From: Ilex aquifolium
Lineage: Eukaryota > Streptophyta > Magnoliopsida > Aquifoliales > Aquifoliaceae
DNA length: 64,000 nt
NCBI GenBank assembly: GCA_951799425.1
Contig: OX637395.1
Span: 41,221,173 to 41,285,172, forward strand
Direction: 5' to 3'
Shown here: positions 23,401 to 35,082 of the stretch, in pieces
Layout of the letters: each line of letters starts with the position of its first letter
Position numbering within the stretch: the stretch's first letter is position 1
Translations under genes and position numbers: made by a program
Notes under the pieces: model-generated
Seen by the model: the letters and a program-made list of their open reading frames with translations, nothing else
What the model was told of the DNA's origin: nothing
Database searches by the model: none

Positions 23401-26200
23401 TTTCCATTCTAGGAGTTTCTCACCATAGGAGAGTCTATTTATTTGATTCCTCCTAATGATCAATTTACAAATGAAGCGTCATGTTTTATTTATCTCTTGT
23501 TCTAGTCAAAGTTACAATATGTCCACTTAACAAAAGAGGAAAAAGGTGACAATATAGGCTTACATCATTATTTAAGAAAAATTATAGGTGTATATCATCA
23601 GCTAGTTCTGTTATTTGTAAGCATGTTTATTCTATTTGGCTAGATTTTATGCAACCTCTTTTTCGGACTAATATGCCAGTGGCTCCCAAACTATGTGCCC
23701 AGTCTCACTTTCTTACCTATTATGAACTGCATTGATATGGTTTATTGGATTTTGAACATTCCAATTGATAATTTTTAATCTTACTTAGATAACAAAAGTA
23801 GTCATCTGTTTCTTATGTGATGTTTCTAAGCAGCATTTGGTGGAAAAAACTAAGGGTTGAAAGATGATCAGTCGTCTTTTCTCTCAAGGCGGCATGACCA
23901 TCACTCAAATCCCATCTTACATCACAATAGCCCCAACCCCAATACTTCCTCGTGCCACCACAATCCCCACCCCACGCTCTCCATTTGTTGGTATCGTTGT
24001 GTATTTGTATATATATGTGTATAATATATACAGAGCTGGCTGTCATGGAGGGGAGCAGGAGTGGGAGAGGGAGAAATGAGAGAGAGAGAGTTGGTGGGTG
24101 TTGCTCACAGCATCGTCTTCTCACCCCCACTCATATTTGATCTCTGAGAGAGAAATATAGGGTTCAACTTTGACCTTACTTCTTTCCTTTTGGTGGTGTT
24201 AATTTTTTCTACAAAATGGCCTTCACTCTTCAGGTACATCACATAAGAAGCACATGACTACTTATATTATCTTATTTACATTGTTGTTATTGATTGGACC
24301 TTTTAATCACACATAATTTGGTGCAATTGGTAGTTGGGGGACCAAATTGCTATTAAACACATACTTAGGGGACCAGGATGTAATTTTTAGTCCTCTTCTT
24401 TTTCTTGTTTCCAGCTGCTGCTGGTATTTAATCTTTTTTATTTCGAACTAATGCGGCAATTTTTCCATTTGAACACGTGTAAAAAAGCTTTACTTGTGCG
24501 TCTTGTTTTGCTTATATTAGAAAATGGTATTTTAGTGTTCTTGAGCCACTGGAATGTCATTAGCAATGGCAATGTTTTACCAATGTAACATTTGTTCCAT
24601 GCAGGAAGCTGCTGTAAATGATCCACTGCTTGACCAAAAGTATATGGCTTTGGAATTTGCTTCATTGTCTGATGGAAAGGAGGCAGCGGCTAAAGCAGCT
24701 AACTTACTTTTTGTGAAGTATTATTTGGGTGGAGCGGATAAAAAACCCATCTTCACTGAATCTCTCATGGCTGAGACATTAAAGGCCGTTGGTTTGTCGT
24801 TTTTTCCCTCTCGTTTTTTGCATAACGTATACACACAGATATCTTATCTTTTAGTTATTGGTGTCATACCTATCAGGTTGTGAGGTGACGGAACCTGACC
24901 TTCTATTAGTGTATGGCCCTGCAAGATGCCACCTAGGGTTCCCAGCATGGAGACTTCGGTACACTGAGATTGTGTGAGTTACTTTATATACTTTTTCCAA
25001 ATACATTTACTAGTTGTCCAAGGAGTCTATGTATGTTGAGCATTTAACTTAGCTGCGGGCAGTGGCTCTTTTATTAGTTTCATAAGTCTTGTGAGTGAGC
25101 TCATGCCAGAGGACAGGATTTGCCCTTCCTGAAGTTTATGAATTGGTAGAGTCCCTCAGTTGTGGGTGAGTTTGGGGGTGGATCCTTGGAAGTCGTATTT
25201 CTGCATGTTAAGGAAACATTAAGAAATCCCAATTTAAGCCTAAATAAAGCATGCCATTCTACAAACAAACTATACACGACAACTCTTGTAGACAGGTCAT
25301 ATACAACATATCAGTCATTTCTTACATATTCCTGCTATTGTAGAACTGAAAGCTCTTTAGTAACCCTTATCTTCAGTTTGTGAGGTGCTTCTTCTTTGTG
25401 TATTCCACAGATTTCGGGGCTGACCTTGAACTATTTTACTGTTGCAGACATATGGGACCATTGAAGTCCATGAAATATGGTTCCCTATTAAAAGTCATTT
25501 GCAAGTTCACAATGGTGCGCCAGAACTATGGTACGTACTTCGTTTTGTATGTAGTTGCAGTTTTTTTTGGTAAAATCTGAGGCAAGTGATGCACTCTTTG
25601 TTCCCAAGTGAACGCTGGCTTGGTAGGGCACCCCAACCAAAAACAAAAAAGAAGGAAAAAAATTCCTTGTCCATTTTATGTGGTCAACATTTGAAACAGT
25701 TCTCCAATTAGCAACCATTATTTCCTTTCATTCGTATGAGGGTTATCTAGTGCTGATCTGATGGCCACAACAGCAACAGCTCTTTTTTTTTTTTTGGGTA
25801 AATCTTCTGGGGAATTTGAAAGCTGCATCCAAGCTATGGATCTACATTTTTTCTAATTTTGTTCATAATTCGTGTGATTGACTGGTGATTCAAGATATGA
25901 TGTTAATACCAACAGAAAAAAAGGCGATATGTAGTTTACTTGTTCTGATGATGTAGTCGATGGTTACTAGTTTTGGTAGGTGAAGGTATATGACCCACAC
26001 CCTTTGCAAGCATGGCCTGAGGTCGGATTTCACTGCCTACGCGTAGTAGCTTCCTATTCTGAGCAATGGAAACTGAATTCACTGCATGTTAATGTGATTG
26101 AGAACAGATTATCAATGATATGTGTATAACCAAATGAACCAATTTACAAAGAAGCTCACTGGGATTACTCTGTTATTTCTGTTTCTTGTCAGGTACATGA
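20492..26200 (+). CDS. LEW1: NUS1/LEW1-type dehydrodolichyl diphosphate synthase subunit
   Basis: This is the non-catalytic subunit of the ER cis-prenyltransferase that makes the dolichol precursor for N-glycosylation. Exons: 20492-20542, 22912-23182, 23296-23357, 24605-24791, 24877-24973, 25448-25530 and 26193-26200. Phases all fit, giving 252 residues, close to the roughly 254 of Arabidopsis LEW1. The first intron uses a GC-AG donor (CAG|GCAAGT). A hydrophobic segment at about residues 19-45 (LALCLLWCIIHLIVGIWYFA) should be the ER membrane anchor. It is followed by RYKALDIGKVRYLAIVIDS, the cis-prenyltransferase-fold blocks KVIELLRWLAAIGVKNACLY and DLLLVYGPARCHLGFPAWRL, and YTEIVHMGPLKSMKYGSLLK. 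The C terminus VRQNYGT is split so that the last exon adds only Thr and the stop. Animal NUS1 ends in an RxG motif; here Asn-Tyr-Gly takes that place, as I recall for plant homologues. No lesion is seen. Confidence 0.92.
20690..22130 (-). mobile_element. LINE 3' fragment in NUS1 intron 1
   Basis: On the minus strand the stretch reads as the decayed C-terminal part of a plant LINE ORF2. TWNKILKLRDLAKGFVQINI (about 22010-21950) matches the usual spacer after the reverse transcriptase. Near 21650-21530 comes LWLPQNIPKCSSIL, then LLLTRDNLIELGITN, then a Cys-containing end, the classic start of the zf-RVT domain. Several stops and frame changes interrupt it, and no RT catalytic motif is left. It is a 5'-truncated, old copy. 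Boundaries are approximate. Confidence 0.72.
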
Positions 26201-26383
26201 GGCCCTTCACGTGGAGGAAATTTTCTTATGTGAAATGTTCAAGAGTAGAGAGAATGGAAAAGACTTGTAGTTCCCAACATTTGCCAGCTGAATTTTATTT
26301 ACCTTTGTTTCATTTTGGTTTATGTTTCATGGAATATTGTTAGATGACCAGGTAGAGTTATGCCACGAGATTGTTGGTTCTCT

Positions 26384-26616
26384 TTTTCTTTTTCTTAAAA
26401 ATGGGTGGGGACAAAAGAGAGCGCTCAGACACCCTCACTAGTGGGATCATGAGGTTCCTAATCGTACCTGTTACTCTTCTTGGGAACGAATCTAGTTATG
26501 CTATCATAGCGGTCAAACATCGTATCCCAATGTGGATTCTAAGATTCGAATCTCTAACCTTAGGATGAGAAGTTCGGTCGATACTCCACTAAACTATCCC
26601 ACTCCGTGGTAGTGGT
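26384..26616 (-). mobile_element. tRNA-derived SINE, different family, in the NUS1 3' flank
   Basis: On the minus strand there is an A-box-like TAGTTTAGTGGAG and a B box GAGATTCGAATC, with a pyrimidine-rich (A-rich on its own strand) 3' end at about 26384-26402. A perfect 16-bp duplication, AGATTGTTGGTTCTCT, lies at 26368-26383 and 26617-26632. About 170 bp downstream of the NUS1 stop, so it may lie in or near the 3' UTR. Confidence 0.85.
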
Positions 26617-26632
26617 AGATTGTTGGTTCTCT

Positions 26633-27145
26633 CTTTTGTCTGGTTCATCGATAGGACTAACAATGTCATGTCATAACTCTCTTGTTGGTTCTATCGATGA
26701 CTCTCTCTTGTCCGGTTCATCGATTGTTGGTTTATGTTTGATGGAATATTGGGATGATACCGACTTTCATAAACTTAAATTCATTAGAATGAAGTACATG
26801 TGGATGAGGCATAGCCAGCAAGGAGATGTTGTGTATGCCATTCTTGTTCTTAATAAAAATAATTGCCTAAGTGGAATGTTGATGGGGTTAAAGCAAATTT
26901 GAAAACTAAAAAGTTATGGAGAAATGCAAAAGCAAACACTATGGAAGCAATTATGACAACTTTTTTAAAAAGCAAAATTGACTTTTTTTTCTTTGAGTTC
27001 ATGAATATCTCTTTTGGGTTGCTTTTACTAAAAATCAAAAGCTACCAGCTTTCCAAATTCTACATCACTTCATAAGTTTCATTTAGTGCATAGTGTGTAA
27101 CACAATTTTACAATCTCCAAAGATGTCAACTATTATGTCAATCTT
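26633..27145. other. NUS1 3' flank, no further gene seen
   Basis: It contains short repeats of GGTTCATCGAT and TCTCTCTTGTC around 26641-26725 and AT-rich DNA. Nothing coding is recognised. Confidence 0.5.
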
Positions 27146-27153
27146 GTCGGATT

Positions 27154-27551
27154 TAGGGCCGACCCAACAGTATTGAAAATAAAGTCTGGGTTTTAGGTTT
27201 TAAATTTTTAGAAGGTCTCATAATTTTAGATATATTATTAACCCACAAAAAATTTAAATCCATTAGCTTTTAAACCCTAAACCCCCCCTCCCCCCCCCCC
27301 CCCCAAAAAAAAAAATGAAGTCCAATCAAAATTTTCATTGCAATAATTTAAGCTTATAATACAATCCATAATATTATAAACCTAAAAATTTAGAAGTTAA
27401 AAAAACAAAAATGTATTTAAAAGTCAACTCATATTTACCCCCACCCATTTTCTCTCTCTTTCACCGATAAAAAATAAAAACAAACGTTAAAACCTCTTTC
27501 TCAACAACATTAACACATCTTTCTTATGTCTCTCTCTCACACATACCCCGG
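27154..27551. mobile_element. hAT-type relic related to 13159-13681, with C15/A11 run
   Basis: The inside matches the reverse complement of the element at 13159 (TAATTTTAGATATATTATTA, then CATTAGCTTTTAAACCCTAA). The flanks GTCGGATT (27146-27153) and GCCGGATT (27552-27559) look like a one-mismatch 8-bp duplication. It holds an uninterrupted C15 at 27290-27304 followed by A11. The right end is worn. Confidence 0.55.
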
Positions 27552-27559
27552 GCCGGATT

Positions 27560-27957
27560 GATTTCACATGCCTTAATCCTCATATCTCTATGTATGTGTG
27601 CGTGTGTGTTGAGACATAGTAATTATAAAAAGTATCTTAAAATGAATAAAAAATTAATTTTTTATTCTATCCTCAACAAATTTTCTATATTCAATCATAT
27701 GCTATCTTTTTATCCTAATTGATCATAACCAGTGAAAATTTAACAATGTTATGCTGATCAAGATTTTTTATCGAGTTTTCATTTCAAATGATGTGATATA
27801 ATGGAGCCAATAACTTCAATTTTTAAAAAGTACCGCAATTTAATAAATAAGTTTAAAAATAACGCATGTAGATTGATACTTAATTCATGAAATTGGATTG
27901 GTCAGATGAACCACAAGTCAAGCTTTGGTACACATGCATGCATGATTCTTCTTCAAG

Positions 27958-27989
<32 letters not shown>

Positions 27990-28458
27990 ATGCATGCATG
28001 ATTATTCAAGTCTCTCTCTCTCTCCTGCCTGAGCTCACCAAATTATTTCTTGTTGAAGTCAACTCGAATCTAGTGATCCATGCTTCGTCGGCTATGGATA
28101 TGTCTGTTTTTCCTCAACTGCAAAACACATGATTACACAGACAAATAGAAGTGCAAGTGGGGAGTTTCTTAGTCCAAAAAACACTATTGCAAGTGAATAT
28201 TAAACTCATGGTCTCTGTGATTTTACATGCATTTGCTTTGCTGCCAAACCCTTTAAAATAAAGAATATTATAGAAAATCTAAGGTCAGCATTTCATCTAG
28301 ATACCTTGAATTTTGGTTAAAGGGACATCAATTGTGGGTCCCCCAACAAGTTGACTCTAAGCTTTATGCACAATGAAGGGGTTTGAGAGAGATGCCCAAT
28401 AGTTGCTTCAAGCCTTGTCAGTGGTACATTATAAAAATATTAAAGAGGGCAAAAAAAA
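27560..28458. other. Intergenic DNA with CT microsatellite
   Basis: A (CT)n of about 29 bp (27961-27989) is bracketed by direct copies of CATGCATGCATGATT at 27932-27946 and 27990-28004. No gene is recognised. AT-rich elsewhere. Confidence 0.6.
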
Positions 28459-28755
28459 AAGGGTAACTTATATTTTGTACCATGAAAGATTTCAAAATTC
28501 TTATTTTATATCATCAAAAATTAATTTTTTTATATTGTACATTTAATGTATCAAAAGTATTGTAATGCGACCATTTTATTAGTTTTTTTGTCAATGTCGA
28601 TGGATTGACTTTTAACAAAAAAATAACAGAAGTTAACAGAAATATCACATTATAATATTTTTAATATATTGAAAGTGTAATATATAAAATTTAATCTTTT
28701 AGGTATAAAATAACAATTTTAAAATCTTTTAAGATGTAAAATAAAAAAAAACCCA
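28459..28755. mobile_element. Long-inverted-repeat MITE, about 297 bp
   Basis: The left half (GGGTAACTTATATTTTGTAC, AAAGATTTCAAAATTCTTAT) is repeated inverted in the right half (read inward: GGGTTTTTTTTTATTTTACA, AAAGATTTTAAAATTGTTAT). The arms are about 70-100 bp and roughly 75-80% alike by eye. No clear target duplication, so the superfamily is not assigned. Confidence 0.6.
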
Positions 28756-28889
28756 AATCAATATTGACTTTTTTTCTTTTATTATTTTTATTTGTTTCTA
28801 GAATACCATCGACACTCATGTTAGGTTTGTCCCCATGTTAGAGTAAACAAATGAATAACAAAATTAGGATGCCAACTCCAACTCTCTCT

Positions 28890-29115
28890 CCTCTATTTAG
28901 TTTATTCCTAATACACATTCAAAGAGTGTGAAGATAAAATGGTCTCTAAATTTGAGTTCGAATCTTGACAATTTTTAGGGTCTAAGTCATAAAAGAATTA
29001 TGCCTTATGAATACCCTAATTCCAGCATGAATGACATGTTTTTGACTGGATCGGAGAGGAGAATAGTCGAAATGTGCGTAAGTTGACTCGAACACCCTTA
29101 ATCGTGAACCAAAAT
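28890..29115 (+). mobile_element. SINE-like element with B box and conserved 3' block
   Basis: A B-box-like GAGTTCGAATC (28954-28964) is followed by a 3' block ending GGAGAGGAGAATAGTCGAAA then TGTGCGTAAGTTGACTCG, related to blocks at 12755-12850 and 35083-35251. The A box and ends are poorly preserved. Confidence 0.5.
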
Positions 29116-29270
29116 AGAATAGAAAAAATCGGAATAACACCGAAAACTTCTGCCTATTGATTAAACTTTCAAATTCGGAAGTAGTATAAATTAGGATCCT
29201 AATTAAAGATGGAAAGAGTATTAATGTTAAAATTTAAATCAAATTATGAAATAGAATCAATTGAAATCTG

Positions 29271-29437
29271 CTAAAATTGTGCTGCCCAAATTTGTCTATC
29301 AAATTTTGTATCCCAAGTAATATGTTAAAATCATATGCATTGAATATTTGGTAGAATTAGTGGACCCCACTAATTCAACTACCTACATTGATTTGAGATA
29401 CAAAATTTGATAAATGATTTGGTCAGCATAACATTGC
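29271..29437. mobile_element. Mutator-like MITE (TATGCTGACCAAAT family, diverged)
   Basis: Inverted ends: left GTGCTGCCCAAATTTGTC with TATCAAATTTTGTATCC; right, read inward, GTTATGCTGACCAAATC with TATCAAATTTTGTATCTC. The terminal TATGCTGACCAAA is also seen at 54245-54427. The target duplication is not clear. Confidence 0.6.
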
Positions 29438-29469
29438 TTCTTTCCATACCTCCTAAGGGTTAGATACCC

Positions 29470-29733
29470 GGATTTAGATCTCCTCTATTACCCTTTTCCT
29501 TCAATTCCCTTCAATACAGTGCTAGATGAGTGACATGTGTATGATTTTGAATTTCAATGGATACGATTTTTTCCTTGTGAGAAAATCCTTAATAATGGTT
29601 AACACTTCACCAACAACAAAAATGAATGAGGAAACATCTTATTCATTGAAGTTCAATATGTTACACGTGTCACTCATCTAGTACTGTATTGAGGGAAATT
29701 GAAGGGAGGAGGTAATGAAGGGAATCTGAATCC
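29470..29733. mobile_element. Mutator-type MITE, 264 bp, long inverted repeats
   Basis: The ends are GGATTTAGATCTCC and (inward) GGATTCAGATTCCC, with pairing continuing for about 95 bp (for example CTAGATGAGTGACA on both arms). A perfect 9-bp duplication TAGATACCC is at 29461-29469 and 29734-29742. It lies about 320 bp upstream of the OSP1 TATA box. Confidence 0.88.
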
Positions 29734-30052
29734 TAGATACCCTTATTCCTCAAGGGACACGTTTTAAATCCGCTCAAGTTACGGTGGTCAATATCCGAGT
29801 TCGAGAGAGTAATCGGCGCAAATACAGACACTTGTAATAAAAAAAAAAACATTTTGAAAGAGTTATAAAATGTTTCTCCGGTCTCTATTTGTATTTGACG
29901 AGTATATTCCAAGAATAGCAATGGGCAGATTATGCTTTCATGCTTAAATGGGTAATATAATTAGGGTACACAGTCTCTAAATATGGAGCACCGACCATGG
30001 GATCATCATCAATCTAAATAAACCCTGTTTTTTTCATTTTCATGGTAAGTGG

Positions 30053-30122
30053 CCTATAAATAAAGAAGCCAGAAGTTGAATAGCCCACCCACCCATACCT
30101 TTGTTTCAAGAAATTAGCAGAC
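30053..30122 (+). promoter_or_regulatory. OSP1 core promoter (TATA box) and leader
   Basis: CCTATAAATAAAG at 30053-30065 is a good plant TATA box, about 65 bp before the ATG at 30123. The leader does not resemble those of OSP2, OSP3 or the BURP gene. Confidence 0.6.
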
Positions 30123-30749
30123 ATGAGATCTCTCTCTCTCGCCACCTTCCTCATTTTCTCTCTCTTCTTGGTAAGAAATTCTCTGCTAGAAAGTCCAAGC
30201 ATCTATTTTTTTGTTGTATCTCAAGTTACTATTCAATCAGATCAAGTCACGATTCAATCAGATTAAGTAAAGATAAATAAAAAATTTGAGGTCAATCTCA
30301 ACTTGTTGGGATTGATGGATACCAGAGAACTTCTGAATCGATTCTAACATGTTAGAATCGGTTCAAAGTTCTTCAAGATCCATCTCAAAACTCGAGATTT
30401 TATTCGGTCGTAACTTGAGTTTGGTATCATTGTTTAATCATATTTTCTTGTATATATGATTCTACATCTTGTGTTTCAGTTTTCAGACCTTAGCAGTGCA
30501 AGAAAAGACCCAGAAGAGTACTGGAATAGCACAATGAAAGGAGAGCCCATGCCCAAAGCAATCAAAGACCTTTTCCATGAAGATCTTGCATCTCAATCCA
30601 CATCTTCTCAGGCTTCAAAAATGGATCATTTCATCAAGGATTTCGATCTCAAGCCTAGTGTTATAATCTATCACAGCCATATCAGGACCCCGAGGCGGGT
30701 TGCGAAACCGAAATCCGGCCCGAAAGCCAGAAATCTTTTGTTAGGCTAA
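30123..30749 (+). CDS. Organ-specific protein (S2/P4 family), OSP1, 105 aa
   Basis: Two exons, 30123-30170 and 30480-30749, phase 0, GT-AG. Exon 1 is 16 codons (MRSLSLATFLIFSLFL), a signal-peptide core that continues into exon 2 (FSDLSSA). The mature part has the family block RKDPEEYWNSTMKGEPMPKA followed by IKDLF, and one short repeat-like FDLKPSVIIYH. The tail is basic (RTPRRVAKPKSGPKA). The family is secreted, organ-specifically expressed and biochemically undefined. This member has one repeat, whereas OSP2 has nine and OSP3 three. No lesion. Confidence 0.85.
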
Positions 30750-30971
30750 GTGTGTAACCCAGGCACATAGAAAGTGCATATGAGCAGTACCTTATTGGGT
30801 AATGAATTATGTGATTAATCTTCTTGATTTATTCTGTTTTAATAATTATATAGGTTTTCGATTATATTTTATTTATAAAAACAATCTATTCTTACATAAG
30901 GTCAGACTGTATGCGTTTGACCCCTCTCTAACAACCCAATAGTGGGAGGCCGAGTAGCGGAAGTCGAGAAT
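30750..30971. other. OSP1 3' flank
   Basis: Contains the probable 3' UTR of OSP1; ATTATATTTTATTTATAAA near 30864-30882 is AT-rich but I see no single clear poly(A) signal. Confidence 0.35.
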
Positions 30972-31269
30972 TTAGAGCAACTCCAGCCCAACTCTTCAAA
31001 ATGATTAGTCAAAATATATTTAAATATTTCGTTCTCTATTTTAGCTAGCCACTTTTACAAGTTCACTTCAACCACGCTCTTTATTTTAATTAACTACTAC
31101 ACCCAACTCTCACTAACTTCCAATAATTTAAAAGAAATTACAATATATATATATAGAGATAAAAAGAAAAAGAGGTAGAGAGGGAATTTAGAGAGGCTAA
31201 ATGACTCTCCATATTTGGAGAGCCATTTTGGTGAAATGGAAAATAGAGAGTGAGATAGAGAGTGGGTTA

Positions 31270-33256
31270 GAGCATCTCCAACCACGCTCAGCAAAGTAGC
31301 TACCCAAAATATATTTAAATATTCAATTCACTACTTTAGCTAGCAACTTTTTAAAATTCACTCCAACCACGCTCAGCAAAATAGCTTACTACTTCAACTA
31401 ACTTTAACTAACTTTCAATAATATAATTCAAAAATGCCACGTGGCATAACACGTAAGCGTCATAATAATGACGTGTCGTGCCACGTCATCAAATTTTAAA
31501 TTTAAAAATTTAAATTTTAAATTTTACAACGGTCATATTTACGATGGCTATATTTACAACAGTCATATTTATAACGGCTATATTTACAACGGCCATATTT
31601 ACAATAACCAGCTCTATGTGCTACAATAAAACAAACCCAATCATGTAAAAACAGTTTTAGATTTACAATAACCTCAACATATAACTCCAATGTCACATGA
31701 ACCCCTCTAATTCGAAACAGTACTTGTTAAATCAATTCACTAATATTACCACAAACCAACTAACTAATTGTCTCAGAAGCCCAATTTCAAACATATGGTG
31801 GCCATGTCATTTGAAGAACTCCCCAGATCACATTACTACATTCTCAACCAAACACTCATCAAATCAAAATCCCAAGAACATATCAAAAGGGAACACCGAA
31901 TGACTGTCATCTTAGTTACTAAATCTTACTTCTGCCATAAGCATGCTTCCAACATGGTATTGAAATATGATCTTATCAACACAATCAATGTAAACAATCA
32001 ATATAAACAATTTTTCTCATCCAATTTTTCAGTATAAACAATCAATATAAACAATCACTCAATTTCAAAAGATTAAAAAAGAAAAGCCACTCTAGAGATT
32101 TAGTTTAAAAAGTCACTCACAGTTCAGTACTTCAGCCATATTTCAAAATTATGCCAAAAAGAAAAGGAAAACTACAAATTGGACTATAAAGAAAATCAAA
32201 TAATAGGACTTCAATTGAGAGTGGAATTCAAGTTCACCCCACTGAAAATTTCGAACAAAGAGGTAACTCTGCTTATTACAAGGAGGTCTTTCTTTTCTTG
32301 TGCAGGGGTACCAAGTGTTCTTGATATAACTATCATCACTCCATATGAAACTCAAGTTATACTAAAGGTACTGAATTGATTCTTTAGTAAGAGGACCTGA
32401 ACTTTGTGGAAATACTAATTTTGCATCATATAAACTATGTAATTAACGTGAATCTATGGTAATGAAGGGTATCTCAACTGACAAGATCCTTGATGTAAAG
32501 AGGCTACTAGCTGCCCATGTTCAAACATGCCATCTTATGCAAACTATTCTTTATCCCATGAGGTAAGTTATAATTATGCACATAACTCCAAGTTCCCTTT
32601 AAACATGCTGGTGTATCAGTTGTAGGAATTTCACCTTTCTATCAAACATATAAGGTCCATGGTTCACACACCCATGTTCTCAACACATCTCAGAAAATAC
32701 ATATCTCATTGAGGCAATACATCAAACACATTGTGAATAATGAAAAGAAACACACTCAAACAATTGGGCAGAAATGCACTCGATTGACCAAAAAATTGAG
32801 CAGAAACACATCTCAAAAAATTGAGCAAAAATTGAGCAGGAGATGAGAATACCAACTGCCCAGCAACCAAATGGAAAGAATACCAAATTAAGCCCTTCGT
32901 TTGGTTCCCGAAAAAATCAGAGAAGAAGCAAAGAAACATGTTTTCTTTCATTTTCTCTCTACTGCCCAGCAACCAAATGGAAAGCCAAAAACAGAGATTA
33001 GAAACCCATCTATGAAACTTCAATACCTGATCTGGCTAGGATGAAGGAGGAAATGGAAGAAACCAATTTGTCGTTGTGCAGAAATGGAGGGAAGGCAGCA
33101 ACTGGCGAGCTGGTAAACCCTCGCCAGATCTGGCTAGCATGATAGCCCTCAGCTATTTGGCGAGCTGGAATAGCTAGGGCGTTGGAGCTGAGATTTGGAA
33201 TTTTGCTCGCTAAAATGGCGTAGAAGCAGCAATTGGCGAGGGCGTTGGAGATGCTC
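31270..33256. mobile_element. Pack-type PIF/Harbinger-like element, 1,987 bp, carrying gene fragments
   Basis: Inverted ends GAGCATCTCCAAC/GTTGGAGATGCTC are perfect, with TTA on both sides (31267-31269, 33257-33259). Subterminal TAGCTAGC-type repeats occur at both ends. At 31525-31610 there is a small tandem repeat of TTTACAACGG(T/C)CATA. No transposase frame is present. The centre holds two captured exons (next entry), so this is a Pack-TIR element. Confidence 0.82.
32306..32562 (+). pseudogene. Two captured exons of a TSS/REC (clustered-mitochondria-like) gene
   Basis: Exon 32306-32367 reads VPSVLDITIITPYETQVILK and ends at a GT donor. Exon 32468-32562 reads [20 protein letters not shown] then [12 protein letters not shown] and ends at GTAAGT. 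Both keep AG acceptors, so the intron was captured too. Together they match, from memory, the N-terminal region of Arabidopsis TSS and REC-family proteins (IEISVETPDESQVTLK, GISTDRILDVRKLLA, HVQTCH). The rest of the gene (CLU domain, TPRs) is missing, so this is a fragment carried by the transposon, not a gene. Confidence 0.85.
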
Positions 33257-33331
33257 TTAGAGATGATTTTTAGTGTTTGGCTAGCTAAGTTAGCTAAAAA
33301 ATTCGAAATTGAGAGTGGGTTGGAGTTGATA

Positions 33332-33900
33332 TTACCCCCCACCCCAGCCAACCTTGGTATGGATTAGTGATGCCAAAGACCCAAGTCGAGCCACTGTTTC
33401 GTTTGTGGACCGGCCCAACCACAAAAGAACAGCCCACAGTTTGCCCCAAAAACTAGGCCGAGCCGACTCATAGCCTGTTGAATCATTGAGTTGGGTTACG
33501 GGCCTAATGGCGACAGCAACGCTATTAAATTGAGAAATTAATTCGTTATAATCATCGTATCAGCAACAAGCCAATACGATTCATTTTTTATTTATCAGCT
33601 ATAATAAATTAAATTTTAAATTAATACAAATACCAATTTCTAGATATAAATACAAAACCAAGTAAGCATTTTTGGTACTCATCAAACATAACATTGATAA
33701 AGCAATAGACCCGGACAAGCTGCAGTTTTGTTCTTTCTGTTTTAATTCATAATATAATATTGTATCGGTTACGATACTATACCAAAAAATAATTTTTTGG
33801 TATGTACTTCTATTTTTTATCTAATAAAAATGTAATCAGTATATTATTTTATATATTTTTTTAAAGTTTTTCAACCAAATGGTTAGGAATTGTCTACACT
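33332..33900. other. Intergenic DNA, nothing recognised
   Basis: No coding frame or repeat family is supported. Confidence 0.5.
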
Positions 33901-33901
33901 A

Positions 33902-34433
33902 GAGATGATAATCGTGTCGTGTTGAGCGTGTTCGTATCGTGTTATTTATGACTTTATGTTGAATAATAGTCAACTCTAACCCTACCTTTTTAACTAATCG
34001 TGCAGTAACAACCTGACTTATTTATTTTCGTGTTCATATTGACCCATATGTAACTCATGAATTAAAAATTTAACGATAAGATTTTTAAGTATAAGATTCC
34101 ATTATCACTTAATCGAACGGATGTTCTTACTTTTTCTATAAACTAAAAATTAATTTAATAAATACAATAACAAAATGAGTAAAAACATTTTTTTTTATTT
34201 ATAATAAGAGGTATTCGTGTAGTGTCAATATACTTGATAAAAACATTCATGTAGTGTTAATCTCATGTTATTCGTCTTTGACACTAACCCAATCCCATTT
34301 ATTATTTGTGTTAACACATATCGTGTCATTTACTAGTTCATATCGAAAAATGTTCAACTCTAACCCGCTAATTTTATATTAATTTCGAGTCGTATTTTTA
34401 TGTCGTGTCAAAAATTATCACCCATAACCTAAA
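33902..34433. mobile_element. hAT-type element related to 38410-39164
   Basis: The left end TAGAGATGATAATCGTGTCG and the right end (inward TATGGGTGATAATTTTTGAC) share the TGATAAT/GTGTCG terminal design with the element at 38410. The flanks GTCTACAC and ACCTAAAC are only weakly alike, so the target duplication is old or the ends are slightly misplaced. Confidence 0.6.
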
Positions 34434-35082
34434 CTAAAATATACGACTATTATCAATTTTTGGTACAGTACTGACAGCGATTCTATAGTCATATCCTACA
34501 ACATAAATTAATGAGTTTGGTAAGTAACGTCCAAATATATTCAATAATAATTATGGATTCGGTAATTAATGTCCAAATTCATTACATTTATGATTTGGGT
34601 AGCTACAAATCTGATTATTATGGAGGTTTCATTGGTGGTTACACAAAAGTTAATGTAGATAATCCTACGTTATGCACAATATAATGATAAGAATAATATA
34701 ATTGAGAATTCAATGAACGCTGCAATTCACGATACATACTTATTTTCATTTAAGTACAAGTTTTCATGGTCCTAATAAAAAGATTTAGCATTTACTCTAT
34801 GATAATAATATTGGATTTTTTTAGCTACCACATCATTATGTTAGGATATTACGTTTGATTATTAAGTCGTCATAGAATACCCATTTGAAATAGTTGATCG
34901 AGCTAAAAATTGAAATAATTGCGGTGGGGAAAAGATTAGTGGAGCAAAAACACAACGCAAATAGACCAGATATGAGATTTATTAATATTAAGTTTATGTG
35001 ATTGACCAAGATCGGATACTAGTTGTATTTTTCTCATATGATCGAAGTACAAATGCTCACTACCAAACCTTATAAACTCTTT
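34434..35082. other. Intergenic AT-rich DNA, nothing recognised
   Basis: No gene or classified repeat is seen. Confidence 0.5.

Larger units (their letters stand above)
30975..33331. mobile_element. Outer TIR element of a nested Harbinger-like pair
   Basis: The left end GAGCAACTCCAGCCCAACTC (after TTA at 30972-30974) and the right end near 33315-33331 (inward: TCAACTCCAACCCACTCTC, before ATTA) look like inverted ends. The left subterminal region (TTTTAGCTAGCCACTTTTAC) resembles that of the inner element. The inner element has split it close to its right end. The exact right boundary is uncertain. Confidence 0.5.

Noticed and set aside
32706-33351. Two minus-strand open frames of 105-113 codons in the right part of the Pack-type element
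   Set aside because: They have no recognisable domain, they overlap inverted ends, and their codon use looks random.
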